Part shown: positions 33,539-43,624 of the stretch, piece after piece
Layout: each line of letters opens with the position of its first letter
Numbering within the stretch: position 1 is the stretch's first letter
Assembly (NCBI GenBank): GCA_015179045.1
Contig: WHUZ01000011.1
Span: forward strand, 1,178,001-1,242,000
Reading direction: 5' to 3'
From: Kalaharituber pfeilii
Lineage: Eukaryota; Ascomycota; Pezizomycetes; Pezizales; Pezizaceae
Length of the DNA stretch: 64,000 bases
Notes under the pieces: model-generated
Told to the model about the DNA's origin: nothing
Databases searched by the model: none
Seen by the model: the letters and a program-made list of their open reading frames with translations, nothing else
Position numbers and translations under genes: made by a program

Positions 33539-33644
33539 AATTTCACCCTTCTCAGGCTTTTTTAAATATGCAGCCGGCATAGCAGCAATGATTTCGCGGG
33601 CATGGAGAAGAGATACAGACATTGAAAAGAGATGATTGGAGCCG

Positions 33645-33760
33645 AGATAGTGTAAGGCGAGGCTTTAGGCGAGGTTGTATGACGCGAGGTTCTATGAGGC
33701 AAGGTTCTATGAGGCGAGGTTCTATGAGGTGAGGTTCTATGAGGCGAGGTTGTATGAGAC
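33645..33760 (+). repeat. 15-bp tandem repeat, about seven copies
   Basis: GAGGTTCTATGAGGC-type units (variants GAGGC, GAGGT, GAGAC). They encode a HRTSP repeat on the minus strand; no gene is assigned. Confidence 0.8.
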
Positions 33761-33865
33761 GAGGTGTAAGCTGAAGAAATACCGGTAGCAGAAGGGAGGC
33801 AGTGAAGGAAGCATTGTTCAAATTTTTCGAAATATCCATGCATCCTTGTATTGTGGCGTTATGTA

Positions 33866-33957
33866 GTAGTAGATTAGCGGATGCTTTAAATATATATCTG
33901 GCTAGCGCCTTTTATCCCTACTTCCATCCAGTCAGAAAAGTGACTGGATGGAGACAT
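33866..33957 (-). repeat. Repeat R4, copy 2 (inverted)
   Basis: Reverse complement of 24026-24119, including the CCATCCAGTCA/TGACTGGATGG palindrome. It lies directly upstream of a LINE-A relic. Confidence 0.8.
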
Positions 33958-33959
33958 TC

Positions 33960-34571
33960 CGACCGAGTGGAAAGGACAAGATACGAAGGACAGGCCACAG
34001 AGGACAGTATGTGTCAGGAGTGAATTTGAAACTGAAACCAGGAGAGAGAACAAACCTGTTTTGTCCTGGGAAAGTTCGTGGGGTGGCGCAGGAAGGTCCT
34101 TATCAACCTGCAACTGGCTGCGATTGGGAAAGGTGGAAGCATGTGGAGGAGAACAGTGGTGAGTAGGTGCACTGCACATGCGGTGAGGAGTGGAGAGCTG
34201 CATCGAGCTGGGGCGGCCAAGTGGAGGGACAAGGATGAGGCGCAGGTCACGTGGTGGTGCTGGGAGGACTTGGAGGACTTGGAGGAGAAAGGGTGGATGC
34301 AGGAGGCAGTTTTTTTTTTTTTTATTTCATTACTCGCGTGCCTCCCTATGGGCTATGGCGAGGGCAGGAGGCAGTAGAGGGGAATCAGAGGAACAGCTCA
34401 GTGCCCTGGGCCTGAGTTAGCAGCAGGATCCGCGGTACCATTGGATACGTATTTATCTTAATATAGGGAGTGTACGTAGATAGTCTCTAACCTGACCGGG
34501 ATCCGAATATATGGGTCCCTGCGAATGCTGGTAGTCTGTATCCCGGGCAATATGTCCCAAAAAAAAAACAA
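33960..34571 (+). mobile_element. LINE-A 3' relic with poly(A)
   Basis: CTAHAVRSGELHRAGAAKWR, QVTWWCWEDLEDLEEKGW and the 3' UTR (ATATGGGTCCCTGCGAATGC) match the 77-1157 copy. The equivalent TTTGA stop is at about 34024. The hairpin end has decayed (TGTATCCCGGGCAATATGTC). A tail-B micro-insertion sits at 34311-34363. Confidence 0.7.
34311..34363 (-). mobile_element. Tail-B micro-insertion in LINE-A
   Basis: T13, ATTTCATTACTCGCGTGCCT, CCCTATGGGCTATGGCGAGG. TSD GCAGGAGGCAGT at 34299-34310 and 34364-34375 (12 bp, perfect). The insert is 53 bp. Confidence 0.92.
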
Positions 34572-34851
34572 AGCACCATAGTGAAATATCAATCGGGTTT
34601 GCTTATACAAGTATGCTAGCTACAGCGAGAATGTGTACCAGGGTGGGCCAGAACATATCCATGTCTACCTCTGTTCTTCAAATCTGCGTCTCTAGCTCCT
34701 TTCCTCCTCACCCTTCTTCCAGATCATGAAACTTCACTCCGCTAGCTAGTTACACTTTCCTCGTAAAATTCTTCCCCGTTACCACTCCTGAAGTTCCCTA
34801 TTGTCGCTTTCATGCGACACGGGTCCCTCACACAGTAAATGAAATTGACTA

Positions 34852-35024
34852 TTCTTTCTATCTATTCTCTCCATGAATACTTTGCTTTGGGCGGGGACAT
34901 AGGGGCATTTCTAATTATTCTCTTTATTATTTCCCTTCTCTCCCTTATTTCCCTTGTACCTAATCTCGCCATAGCCCACAGGGGCGGCAAGCGAGTAATG
35001 ATATTAGAAAAAGAAAAAAAAAGT
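34852..35024 (+). mobile_element. LINE-B 3' UTR fragment with 18-bp TSD
   Basis: 173 bp ending in tail-B (CTCGC/GCGAG) and an A-rich tail. TSD AGTAAATGAAATTGACTA (34834-34851) and AGTAAATGAAATGGACTA (35025-35042), 17 of 18 identical. Confidence 0.88.
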
Positions 35025-35042
35025 AGTAAATGAAATGGACTA

Positions 35043-35583
35043 CCGAAGCAGCTATACTGAGATGCCAGGACTTCACTGCAGCTTTCTTCAGGTACATGAT
35101 TTGGGTAGGTCACACCTCACTAAACTTGATGCCAGGTGGCAGGGCTAAGGTCCGCAGTTACTGGCAAGAATCTTCCAATGATGTTATACACGGCATCATT
35201 CTGACAAATTCTTGATAAAGTGAATGCTGCTTTTGGCAAAGCAAACTAGTCATCGAATGGGGCAAACTCTCACCAACCCATAGAATATGGGGCGATTGCC
35301 CCGTACGCGTATTGTGAAAGACTTTGACGCTATCATCCCTTGAAGAGGCATATAGTGATATAACTAAGACAAGAAATCCATATCCTCATATCGCGAACTA
35401 TCTCCCAACAAAAACACTTCCAAAATCTTGGTTCTACATACATAGTCCCCTTTTCTCTCTTTCTAGAGAATCGCTCCACATTGCAACCCAGTTCAGTTAC
35501 TGCCTGCTACATGACTCATATAAGAATGCTACATCTGATCTCACCTTGTTGAGAGCTTCATACGCTATATGTGCTCTTCATAG
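35043..35583. other. No recognisable gene
   Basis: Unassigned sequence downstream of the beta-trefoil-like gene. Confidence 0.35.
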
Positions 35584-36024
35584 TCAAGGCTCAATTACCA
35601 AAAGTTGGACCTCCTCATTCTCACCCGGATCACCCCCAACACCGACCCCTTTGTCATCCAAGCTCAAAAATTTTCCCGGGGACTTCTGTGATTCAATTGC
35701 GATTGTCCCCTGAAATTTGTCTTGTTCATGGTACTTTACAATATTGAACCGCTCTAAGGCTCCTTTGCACAGTTGGCCGTTAACAACGGCAGGGTCTTTG
35801 CTGGCATCTATACGCAGGTAGACGCCAGGGAAGGCGATGGAGGCGAACGAAACGCTGCCGTCGACGTTTCTCTCGAGGGAGAAGGTTTCCCAGGGCCCGA
35901 CGTAGGTTTGGACGCCGGCATGGCCAATACCATCTGGGGAGCATGGGGCACCGTCGTCGTGAGTTCCATCGAGTGACAGAAAGTGGCCAGGAAATTTGAC
36001 GGATTGCACTGCTACGAGGACCAT
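35584..36024 (-). CDS. Small beta-trefoil-like protein (146 aa)
   Basis: An intact single-exon frame. Three internal repeats are visible: FPGHFLSLDG (residues 11-20), FPGVYLRIDA (65-74) and SPGKFLSLDD (115-124), spaced about 50 residues apart. They are followed by WETFSL (45-50), LERFNI (90-95) and VQLLVI (139-144). Threefold G-x-(F/Y)-L-x-(L/I)-D repeats are typical of beta-trefoil folds such as fascin-like, ricin-B-like or AbfB-like domains, many of which bind sugars or actin. No signal peptide and only two Cys are seen, so a cytosolic protein is likely. The binding partner cannot be named. It has no insertion or stop, unlike nearly everything around it. Confidence 0.7.
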   Translation of the reverse strand: MVLVAVQSVKFPGHFLSLDGTHDDGAPCSPDGIGHAGVQTYVGPWETFSLERNVDGSVSFASIAFPGVYLRIDASKDPAVVNGQLCKGALERFNIVKYHEQDKFQGTIAIESQKSPGKFLSLDDKGVGVGGDPGENEEVQLLVIEP

Positions 36025-36492
36025 TTTTAAGCTCTGTCGTTTGGAGAAGAGGGTTAGCCAGCTCCACAGGCTTATGTAGGGTATTCAGCCAATGCCATAG
36101 GCTACTCACATATCAAAAATGGATAGAAGCGCTGGGAATGAAGTCGTTCACAGTAGCGAGGAATTTTGCTTTTAAGTGTATCTGTTCGAAGTTAGGTACG
36201 GTTGCATATGGGTGAGAAAGGGCCAGACTTGGTCCTATTTATGTCCGGTGGCCCTGCTTACACGAGCTCAACTATTCACTCCACGCCAAACAGACCTCTT
36301 ACCAAGTGTTGAGATGTGGGACGGGAAGCAATACTTCGAACCCTACTCTAGGTTGCGTCACAAATACGGTAACCTATGGGTGGAGTTGAATTGGCCGGCA
36401 ATCATTGGTTGAGCAGATTTGTGATTCACAGTTCAGCTGTCATGCACCCATGTGACAATCCCTTTTAGCTGATGATGTTGACCATCTCCGAG
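36025..36492. other. No recognisable gene; upstream region of the beta-trefoil-like gene
   Basis: This would hold the promoter of the minus-strand gene, but I see no clear TATA box. A 78-codon frame at 36176-36412 has no family signal. Confidence 0.35.
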
Positions 36493-36504
36493 CGGGACAA
36501 ATAC

Positions 36505-36563
36505 CCCTTCCATGGCGAATAGCTGCAGTTGGGGTTACGTGATAATAAATTTAAAAAAAAAAA
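36505..36563 (+). mobile_element. Tail-A micro-insertion
   Basis: CCCTTCCATGGCGAATAGCT, GCAGTTGGGGTTACGTGATA and A-rich end. TSD CGGGACAAATAC at 36493-36504 and 36564-36575 (12 bp, perfect). Confidence 0.9.
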
Positions 36564-36657
36564 CGGGACAAATACGAGTGACGATGGGGATAAAAACAAA
36601 ATAAATAAATAAATAAATAAGTTGTCAGCTGAACAACCTGATGTAGCCCGAAATGCC

Positions 36658-36716
36658 TTTTTTTTTTTTTTTTTTGATCACGTAGCCCCGCATACAGGCT
36701 CCGAGCGCCATGACAG
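36658..36716 (-). mobile_element. Tail-A insertion with LINE-A-type loop
   Basis: T run, then GATCACGTAGCCCCGCATAC, AGGCTCCGAGCGCCATGACA. The loop (GAGCCTGTAT on the minus strand) is that of LINE-A, not of the common micro-insertions. TSD unclear (CGAAA shared). Confidence 0.6.
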
Positions 36717-37099
36717 GGACGAAACGTCTATCTTAAGAGACATGCCAAAAGCGTCCGCTGCAGCGTACTTAGAGGTATGCCTTCACACGGTACGACAATT
36801 ACACTGGAGCAGCACAAGTTGTGTACTTAATAAAGGATCAGCACCTTGTGCCTACATTAGTAAGGAATCCATGTGACTACGGAATGCACATTACCTTGAT
36901 TAGGTAATTTTAGATGCGAGCGAAAATCGCAACTGAAGATCCAAACCTCTACATTATGCGTGAGGCTTCCCGCTACTGTACTTTCAGTTGGCGATATGTT
37001 GACCTTTTCCTGTAATCGTACACTCAAGGAGCACATTCAGAGCCAGCTCTCCAGCAAATACAACATGAAAGATCTCGTACCAGCCAAACTGTTTATTGG

Positions 37100-37151
37100 C
37101 CCTGCCATGGCGAATAGCTGCATGCGGGGTCACGTGAAATAAATAAAAAAT
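37100..37151 (+). mobile_element. Tail-A micro-insertion in copia RT
   Basis: CCCTGCCATGGCGAATAGCT, GCATGCGGGGTCACGTGAAA, A-rich end. TSD TGTTTATTGG at 37090-37099 and 37152-37161 (10 bp, perfect). Confidence 0.9.
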
Positions 37152-37491
37152 TGTTTATTGGATGAGAGATCACTTGAGATCGGCCGAATCGCAGAATTTG
37201 ACTACTGTACACCAAAACATGTACATCATAAGAACTTTGGCACAGAAGGATGTAAAATCCCTGTCTACTGCAGTCGGCAAACTGCAAGCTGCGATCGCAG
37301 CCAACAACAGCACTCCTCTTATACCAGCCGCAATATGTTAATACCAGTTACTAGTGGGAAACGCATGTATGCGGCGATTGGCACCTGGCCTGACTTAGCC
37401 TTATACGGCATCCATCCTTGGAGAATTAACGCAACAGTCTCAAAATGTATCCATTGATATGTCCAGCATACTCGCAGCACGGCCTGCAATT

Positions 37492-37531
37492 CCAGCCTGT
37501 ATGCGAGGTTATGTGAAAAAAAAAAAAAAAA
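37492..37531 (+). mobile_element. LINE-A-type tail insertion in copia RNase H
   Basis: AGCCTGTATGCGAGGTTATG, TGA and 18 A. It lacks the 5' arm of the hairpin, so it is truncated inside the loop. TSD not evident. It splits the copia frame before SGYIFTL. Confidence 0.6.
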
Positions 37532-38129
37532 ACTCTGGCTACATCTTCACACTGGCTGGTGCTGCAATCGCCTGGAAATCTAGAAAGCAACCTGCAGTAG
37601 CACAGTCTAAAACCGAAGCGGAATATATGGCAGCCATAGAAGCATGTAAGGAAGGCATGTGGTTGAGAAGACTATTCGAGGAGAGCAAGCGCAAGTGGAA
37701 GGCTGGTCATCAACATGAAGCTGAAGGACAGCTCATTCGTATCGATAACATGGAGCAATTCCCTAGCCAATGATCCTAAAAAATGTTGAATGAACTATCC
37801 TTAATCCTTCTGTATCGAGCAATTCGTTTGAGTAGGAGCGTTGAAACATACGAGCTGAAGCTTGCATGCGAAACCGAAGCTGATGGCAAGACACCAATGA
37901 CATTGCCGTCAAGTTCAGCTGTTGTTGCCGCGAATGCGGCTCTCGTCACATTACAATTGGGGAAACTTCAGCCTCACATCTTGGCTGACCTACTGCACTC
38001 ATCTCGTTACAACATCGTAAAATAGTTCACACTACATCTCCTGTATTATAGCATGTTCTTCTCTGTCCACTGATGCTCCGTGCGCCTGAGACCAGCTGAA
38101 AGTCAGTCGCACGGTCGCTCATTTTCTTT

Positions 38130-38192
38130 ATTATTTTTTTTCTTTGTTATATCATTACTCGCATGCCGCCCTATGGGCCCTCTATGGCGAGA
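38130..38192 (-). mobile_element. Tail-B insertion with 6-bp loop expansion
   Basis: T-rich run, ATATCATTACTCGCATGCCG, CCCTATGGGCCCTCTATGGC, GAG. CCCTCT is inserted in the hairpin. TSD unclear. Confidence 0.6.
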
Positions 38193-39048
38193 TTCCAGTC
38201 CCATTTAGAGCTTATCATGGGGGAGAAGAGGAAGCACGTTTAGAAACAACAAATTCTGTCATCCAGATTGGAAACGGCAACGAGATATCGCGAGCATGCA
38301 CTTTTCTGTTAGTTTAAAATTTCAACAGCAAAGGGCTACTTGGCATCTATTTGCGAACCTCCGGGCAAGGGTTGCCACTTGGTCACCATATTTCAGGCAC
38401 TGGTAGGAATTCTCGGGAAACTGTACTGTCTCCGTGCGCACAATGGCTAGTTCTGTGAAACCTCGTAAATGTCATTGCCGCTTCAGTTTGAGCGAGTAAT
38501 GTCGTCGAACTAGCTAAGATGGCGCCCGCCAATCACTGACCGGTGTGTTCCGCGGCCATTGGTCGCACGCCCTCTATTCCTGCTTTTGTTCCGTTCCTCT
38601 ACAGATCTTGAAGGACATAGGTTGGGGAACTGCTGGAATGATACTGTTAAACATTAGGTAGAAGGGATGATCGTTATTTCCCATAGACATAGTACCCAAA
38701 GTACGGTATCTATATCCATAGACCGCTCTTGGGCCTTACTGGCCTCCTGATAGCCCCAACCTGACATTCGACACCTCCTACCCGACATATCCGACTGCGC
38801 ATTACTGCAGATCTCTAACAGCCACGAAGGATCGCCACATTGGTACGCATTGGGTGGAGGCTCGATTCGATGAATCTCCCGCGAGTGAGGAAGGCAGAGT
38901 GACTCCCGCACCAAGACTGTACTTACCACACACACACACGTGTTATCTAGCTAATGCCATAGAAGATCAAGAAGTAAATATAGAAAGACCTCCACACTGT
39001 GATAGAAGCCCACTTCCACACCAAAACTAAGGACACGACAAACCAAAT
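38193..39048. other. No recognisable gene
   Basis: A 93-codon minus-strand frame (38654-38935) has no family signal. Confidence 0.35.
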
Positions 39049-39120
39049 ACCACCACCACCACCACCGCCACCACCACCACCACCACCACCACCACCACCA
39101 CCACCACTACCACCACTACC
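39049..39120 (+). repeat. (ACC)n trinucleotide microsatellite
   Basis: About 24 units with few interruptions. The poly-Gly frame on the other strand is an artefact. Confidence 0.95.
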
Positions 39121-39133
39121 ATAGAATTCTATA

Positions 39134-39979
39134 CTGTAGTTCACCACTTTCCCGGACACCCCACTTTCCCGGACACATTTACCACCAAAACTGCGCAACT
39201 TTCGCACTCAATATCTCAACAACCACAACAGCATTTGTGAATGCGCTTTGTATAGCTATTAGACAAAGTGTGATTCTTGCTATCTAGCACTTTTTCTTCA
39301 TCAAAAATTGTGGGTGCAAAGGGATTATGGCTTGTCGCATTTTTGTTGGAAGGCTTGGCATTTATTTGTATGGGATCTCCATACAAAACGTTCATAAGAC
39401 TTGAATATAGTCCTACTCTTCAACGCTAATTACAATAGCTATGATAGTATATGTCAAGAATCACCTGAAGAGTTATAGTAAGGTGCTGCATTTAGTTTAC
39501 TTTCATTTGTTGAATTGTAGAGTTGGTGTACAACTATCTACTTTTGGGTGTGTTTCGTATACAAATGGTTTGTATGGGAAATATGAATATTGTGAATAAT
39601 TTCACAACTGCTACAGGTATTACTTAACTACGTTGCTCATGGTTTCCAACTGAGTGATCCTATTGAATGTGAGTGTCTGAGTTTTTTTCATGAATTGATT
39701 GCATGTGTAGCATGCAGAATTCGGGGGTGGTGACATTTGTATGGAGATCCCATACAAATAAATGCCAAGCCTTCCAACAAAAATGCGACAAGCCATAATC
39801 CCTTTGCACCGATGAAGAAAAAGTGCTAGATAGCAAGAATTACACTTTGTCTAATAGCTATACAAAGCGCATTCACAAATGCTGTTGTGGTTGTTGAGAT
39901 ATTGAGTGCGAAAGTTGCGCAGTTTTGGTGGTAAATGTGTCCGGGAAAGTGGGGTGTCCGGGAAAGTGGTGAACTACAG
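39134..39979. mobile_element. MITE M1, copy 1 (846 bp, ~255-bp TIRs)
   Basis: Starts CTGTAGTTCACCACTTTCCC and ends with the reverse complement; pairing extends to the AAATGCCAAGCCTTCC block. Flanked by TA at both ends. The left end duplicates a CCACTTTCCCGGACA module. The centre is non-coding. Copy 2 is at 52671-53498 and a worn right end at 51124-51290. Confidence 0.9.
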
Positions 39980-40179
39980 TATGCAGTTGGCATGTAAAGC
40001 TATATAAGACCATCTCAACCTATTTGTCTTTACCAAAAAATAGTTCTGGGGGGCTTATATATCATCGCATTTTCCTAGAACGTCTTAGCATTAGTTTACA
40101 TTATGTGAGATTATGAAATGCTTTTTTTCAAGCCACGCGACACCTGCATACAGGCTCTCAGCATGTAGTTAGCAGAAAC

Positions 40180-40400
40180 CCTTTATTACTCGGAGAAAGG
40201 TATGAGATAGAGTGTTCCACCTAGAAACCGCCCATCACCGGGAAACCGCCCAAAGTTACAGGACATTGGATAAAGCTCCTGTGAATGAGAATGGCCCTCA
40301 TGTGGGCTCAATTAAAGCCAGAGCATGGGAGAATATAGTAAATTATTTTCGGCACATTCTTTTTACCAACTATACGAGTCAGATAGGTGCAGGAGATACT
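40180..40400 (+). repeat. Dispersed repeat R3, copy 2
   Basis: GAGTGTTCCACCTAGAAACC, CATCACCGGGAAACCG and AAAGCCAGAGCATGGGAGAA match blocks at 18.2-18.3 kb (inverted) and 56.6 kb. Confidence 0.55.
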
Positions 40401-40474
40401 AGGACTCGTCGAGCTGTTGTTTTGACCTGTTACCCGCATCATCATCATCACATACCGCGGGCCCCACTGTAACT

Positions 40475-40561
40475 TACTGTTCCTTTTTCCTTTCTCTCAT
40501 GTACTTAAATCGCCATAGCCCATAGGGAGGCATGCGATAAATAATATGTATAAAAAAAAAA
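40475..40561 (+). mobile_element. Short LINE-B 3' fragment
   Basis: TTCCTTTTTCCTTTCTCTCA, GTACTTAAATCGCCATAGCC, GCGATAAATAATATG, A12. TAACTTA before (about 40471) and after (about 40563) may be a 7-bp TSD. Confidence 0.65.
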
Positions 40562-40633
40562 ACTAACTTATAAAAGCTTCACTACATTATTGGATACACA
40601 GTAGCCTAAAACACCTTAACCACCCCTCAAACA

Positions 40634-40696
40634 TGCCCTGTCATGGCGAACAGCTGCACGCGGGGTCACGTGAAAAAAAAAAAAAAAAAAAAAAAA
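40634..40696 (+). mobile_element. Tail-A micro-insertion
   Basis: TGCCCTGTCATGGCGAACAG, CACGCGGGGTCACGTGA and about 25 A. TSD ACCCCTCAAACA at 40622-40633 and 40697-40708 (12 bp, perfect). Confidence 0.92.
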
Positions 40697-41419
40697 ACCC
40701 CTCAAACACCCACTCAGCTAACGCTCACCTCTAGTTCCAGGTGCGCAACTCTTGCTACAGTTTCTAGACAATGCTCCACGTATGCTAGGGCATTGTGTGT
40801 ACATAACTGAGTCTCTACTGAGCTGAAAATTGGAAAGGACGACGTTCTAAGTATCACTATGCCCTCAGAATTATTACTTTATCAATAACCAACCTACTGG
40901 CCCTCACCTACTCCAGCACACAGACCACCACCACCCCACATACCTTACCAACTCCAATACCCCACTCTCACAATATTGAAGTATCTAGAACAAGTGGATC
41001 AGTAGCAATATGAAAGCATTAAGACCATAGGGGAAATAAAATTAGTTTTCCATTATGCAAAATTTTGGTGATCCGGTTCTGCGTCGTGGTCCGCTTCACC
41101 GTCGTATACAGTACAATGAACAAGCTTCTCTTCTCTTCTTTTCGCATGCTTTCTCACTCGCACTCGAATCTGGTCGTACGTTCGTTCCGCCCGTTCTCAC
41201 CGCACCGGTCCATCGAAAGGCAGTAGTGGATACTATCTGTCTATCTTACAGTACAATGCTTAGCTCGCTAATACGTGAGCAAAAATTTTGGCGGAAGGTG
41301 CCTGGACAATATGACTGTTGTATTGGGAAGACGGAGGCGCCGATGGGAAGGGTGCCGGTTGTTCTGTCTTTCCCTTGACATTTTCCTTTGTTCTCTCTTG
41401 TATACACATCCCTACAGTC

Positions 41420-42520
41420 TTTGATCCTGAATTCGACTTCGGCTTAGATCGTTTGCCGAATACTAAAGTTTTAAACCTTCATCAGCCTTGCTACATGTGC
41501 TTGGGACCTCAGTGGGCTCTCACAGATGCCTTTGATGCCCTCACCACAATGAGCTTCGCACCGCAACCAGAAGCAATCACACACAGGCATATGCACAGGC
41601 GCATATTCGGCTGAATTTCGACAAGATATGTGGGCAGTGGAGAAACGAGAACGGGGACGGATTCCTACGATCTCTGTTACTCCTGGGCATAGCGGACCGC
41701 CCATGGCCAGTTCTTAAGGGCACGGTAGACAACCCGGCACACAGTCGACACACACCCTGGTGGAACTGCTGGACTGGGTCGAATCATAGGTTTCCTCACG
41801 AGTTTATTTCTTTACTTTCCATTTTCGGGGACACTTATTTACGGGGACGGGAAGACGGTCTACTTTTTACAATTTTCCTATTTCCTATCACATGTACCTA
41901 ATCTCGCCATAGCCCATAGGGCGGCACGCGAGTACTGATATAAAAAAAAAAAAAAAAAGTCGACACCGCCACTCACCGCACCCTCGATTGCCATCAATGT
42001 CACTCCTTACAGTTTCCAGTCACCGACAGAATTTCCTATGTACTACCTCCGAGCTGATCACTGGCATGGTGTTATGGAAGTGGCTGAACATGTTATCCAT
42101 CGATGGTTTGACACTCCGAGTACTGACCCCAGCGAGGTGAGCGCTGCAGTTATGGAAATCCTCAAAAAGGTCTCCGGCATCACATTTCCTCCGCCGCCAA
42201 ACTTCCTGAATCTTGGATTTTGACAGCACAGACTGCGAAAGTGGCCGGCGAGCCGTCTTCTCCTTTGACTGCATACACTTGTATTCTTGGCCGACCAGGT
42301 GCATAGCCACTCTGATTTCCAAGCCCGCAAAGGCGGCAAAAACGTGTCAAGCTCATTGGGTTCGTTCCAGCGCTCAGCAAGAACATATATATCCAGGGCG
42401 AGATGCCTTCGACATTCCTGTCAGAAGCCAGCACCGAGCCAGAGGAATTCCATAATGCTCTGGCGGGTACGAATTGTAAGGGCCAAGAGGAGTACATAAC
42501 GGTTATGTCTCCGTTTTAGG
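41420..42520 (+). pseudogene. Unknown protein-coding gene relic, split by a LINE-B tail
   Basis: Coding-like blocks lie on both sides of the LINE-B insert: FDFGLDRLPNTKVLNLHQPC, YMCLGPQWALTDAFDALTT (41430-41570); MYYLRADHWHGVMEVAEHVI, HRWFDTPSTDPSE (42038-42135); KLIGFVPALSKNIYIQGEMP, STFLSEASTEPEEFHNALAG (42335-42475), ending at a stop near 42518. A GTGAGC donor near 42137 and a TTTGACAG acceptor near 42227 could bound an intron of about 90 bp. I do not recognise the family. Frame changes suggest decay, but the last exon is clean. Confidence 0.35.
41752..41957 (+). mobile_element. 5'-truncated LINE-B tail with TSD
   Basis: A 206-bp insert encoding only the last LINE-B codons (TLVELLDWVES), the UTR, tail-B and poly(A). 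TSD AGTCGACAC at 41743-41751 and 41958-41966. Confidence 0.85.
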
Positions 42521-43077
42521 AAGGAATGCAGGATTTTGCCAAGCGGGACAGCTATGTCCCTTTCGGGTTTAGTATTCTAATCACCACGCCACTTTGGGGC
42601 ATCTATCCAACCGTGAGTGGTCACCCACTTTTTTCTCGTTCCTCTTCACTCATCTTTGCTTCTTCACTCCGCTGCGCCCTACTCCGGTTCCATTCAGTTT
42701 ACTAGGCTTGGATATCAGTCAAGTTAAGGTTCGATTTATTCTATTTGATGGACTATTAATCAGTCGGCAAGAGTCCACAATCCATGCCTAGCGAATGGCA
42801 GTTCATCAGCGGAGAGCAGAAAGCACTCATGGATCTCGCCATACACCAAGATCGCAAGAAGACGCAGGGAGGAGCCAATATGCATTTCCATGATCCATTT
42901 CACTAGAAAGGTGATCCGTGAACATGTTGGTTAAAGTAGGGTAAGGCTTCATGGAACGAGCTTGGATGAAGATGCGATCAAAACGACCAAGGATGAAATG
43001 TGCAAGCAAATCATACTTTACTTTGAGAATGAAGCTCCTTAGATGGATTTCAAACATTATATAAGGCCGAATGGCAA
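42521..43077. other. No recognisable gene
   Basis: Nothing assignable. Confidence 0.35.
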
Positions 43078-43081
43078 CGAC

Positions 43082-43084
<3 letters not shown>

Positions 43085-43116
<32 letters not shown>

Positions 43117-43617
43117 TCATTACTCGCATACCGCCCTGAGGGCTATGGCGAGGGTTTATTTAAGTGAGAAAAACTACGACCACTAGATACATGTGTTGCC
43201 CGCGGTGCTCATACATTATGCGGGTATCCATACAACGCCCTTCACTTCCGTCTCCTGTCTGGCTCGTATGGGCTGATCCTCAACCATCTCCCGCCCAGCC
43301 TTACCCTTTCCACGTCAGTCTTGTCTTCCAAGTACACCACGGCCGAACTGGCCTTCTTCCCCTCTTCCAGCAACGCGGTCTTCTTCCTCAACCACCTTAT
43401 CCCAACTGTCTTTCCCAGGCCCGTGTTCCCAGTCTCCAACCATCGCTGGACTTTCCCCAGATCTTTTCTGAGGGCGATTCCGTGTACTACGACGCCGTGC
43501 TTCGAGGTGGTGGCGCCGGGGCTCGGTGGAAGGGCGGGGGCCTTGTCTGTCTTCTTGGGGGAGGGCTTGTGTCTTCTCGGGTCTTGGACTTGTCTTTGGG
43601 GGCTCGGGGGTCGTGAT
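43085..43617 (-). mobile_element. ORF1-only retroposon, copy 2
   Basis: On the minus strand an open segment reads KTDKAPALPPSPGATTSKHG, VVVHGIALRKDLGK, GIRWLRKKTALLEEGKKASS, VRLGGRWLRISPYEPDRRRK, stop at 43242-43244. A 125-bp UTR, tail-B (CTCGC/GCGAG) and about 29 A follow. CGACTGA at 43078-43084 and 43618-43624 is a likely 7-bp TSD. The longest of the three copies, it shows the acidic/proline-rich part before the conserved block. Known LINE ORF1 proteins usually continue into zinc knuckles, which are absent here. Confidence 0.75.
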
Positions 43618-43624
43618 CGACTGA

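Larger units (their letters stand above)
36960..38025 (+). pseudogene. Ty1/copia pol relic (RT end and RNase H)
   Basis: The relic starts in the late RT region (DMLTFSCNRTLKEHI, QLSSKYNMKDL, the KLSSxFEMKDLG block). After a frame change comes MYIIRTLAQKDVKSLSTAVG, then a WPDLALYGI block (the GTRPDLAYAV motif). The Ty1 RNase H follows: SGYIFTLAGAAIAWKSRKQP, AVAQSKTEAEYMAAIEACKE, WLRRLFEE, with catalytic D/E partly kept. The last 80 codons (37783-38025) fit the variable C-terminus. Two LINE-tail insertions (37100-37151 and about 37492-37531) and several frame changes break it. No LTR was found in the flanks. Confidence 0.75.

Noticed and set aside
36658..36720. TSD for the tail insertion in this place
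   Set aside because: Only CGAAA is shared between flanks, too short to claim.
38947..39207. Poly-glycine frame
   Set aside because: Reverse strand of the (ACC)n microsatellite.
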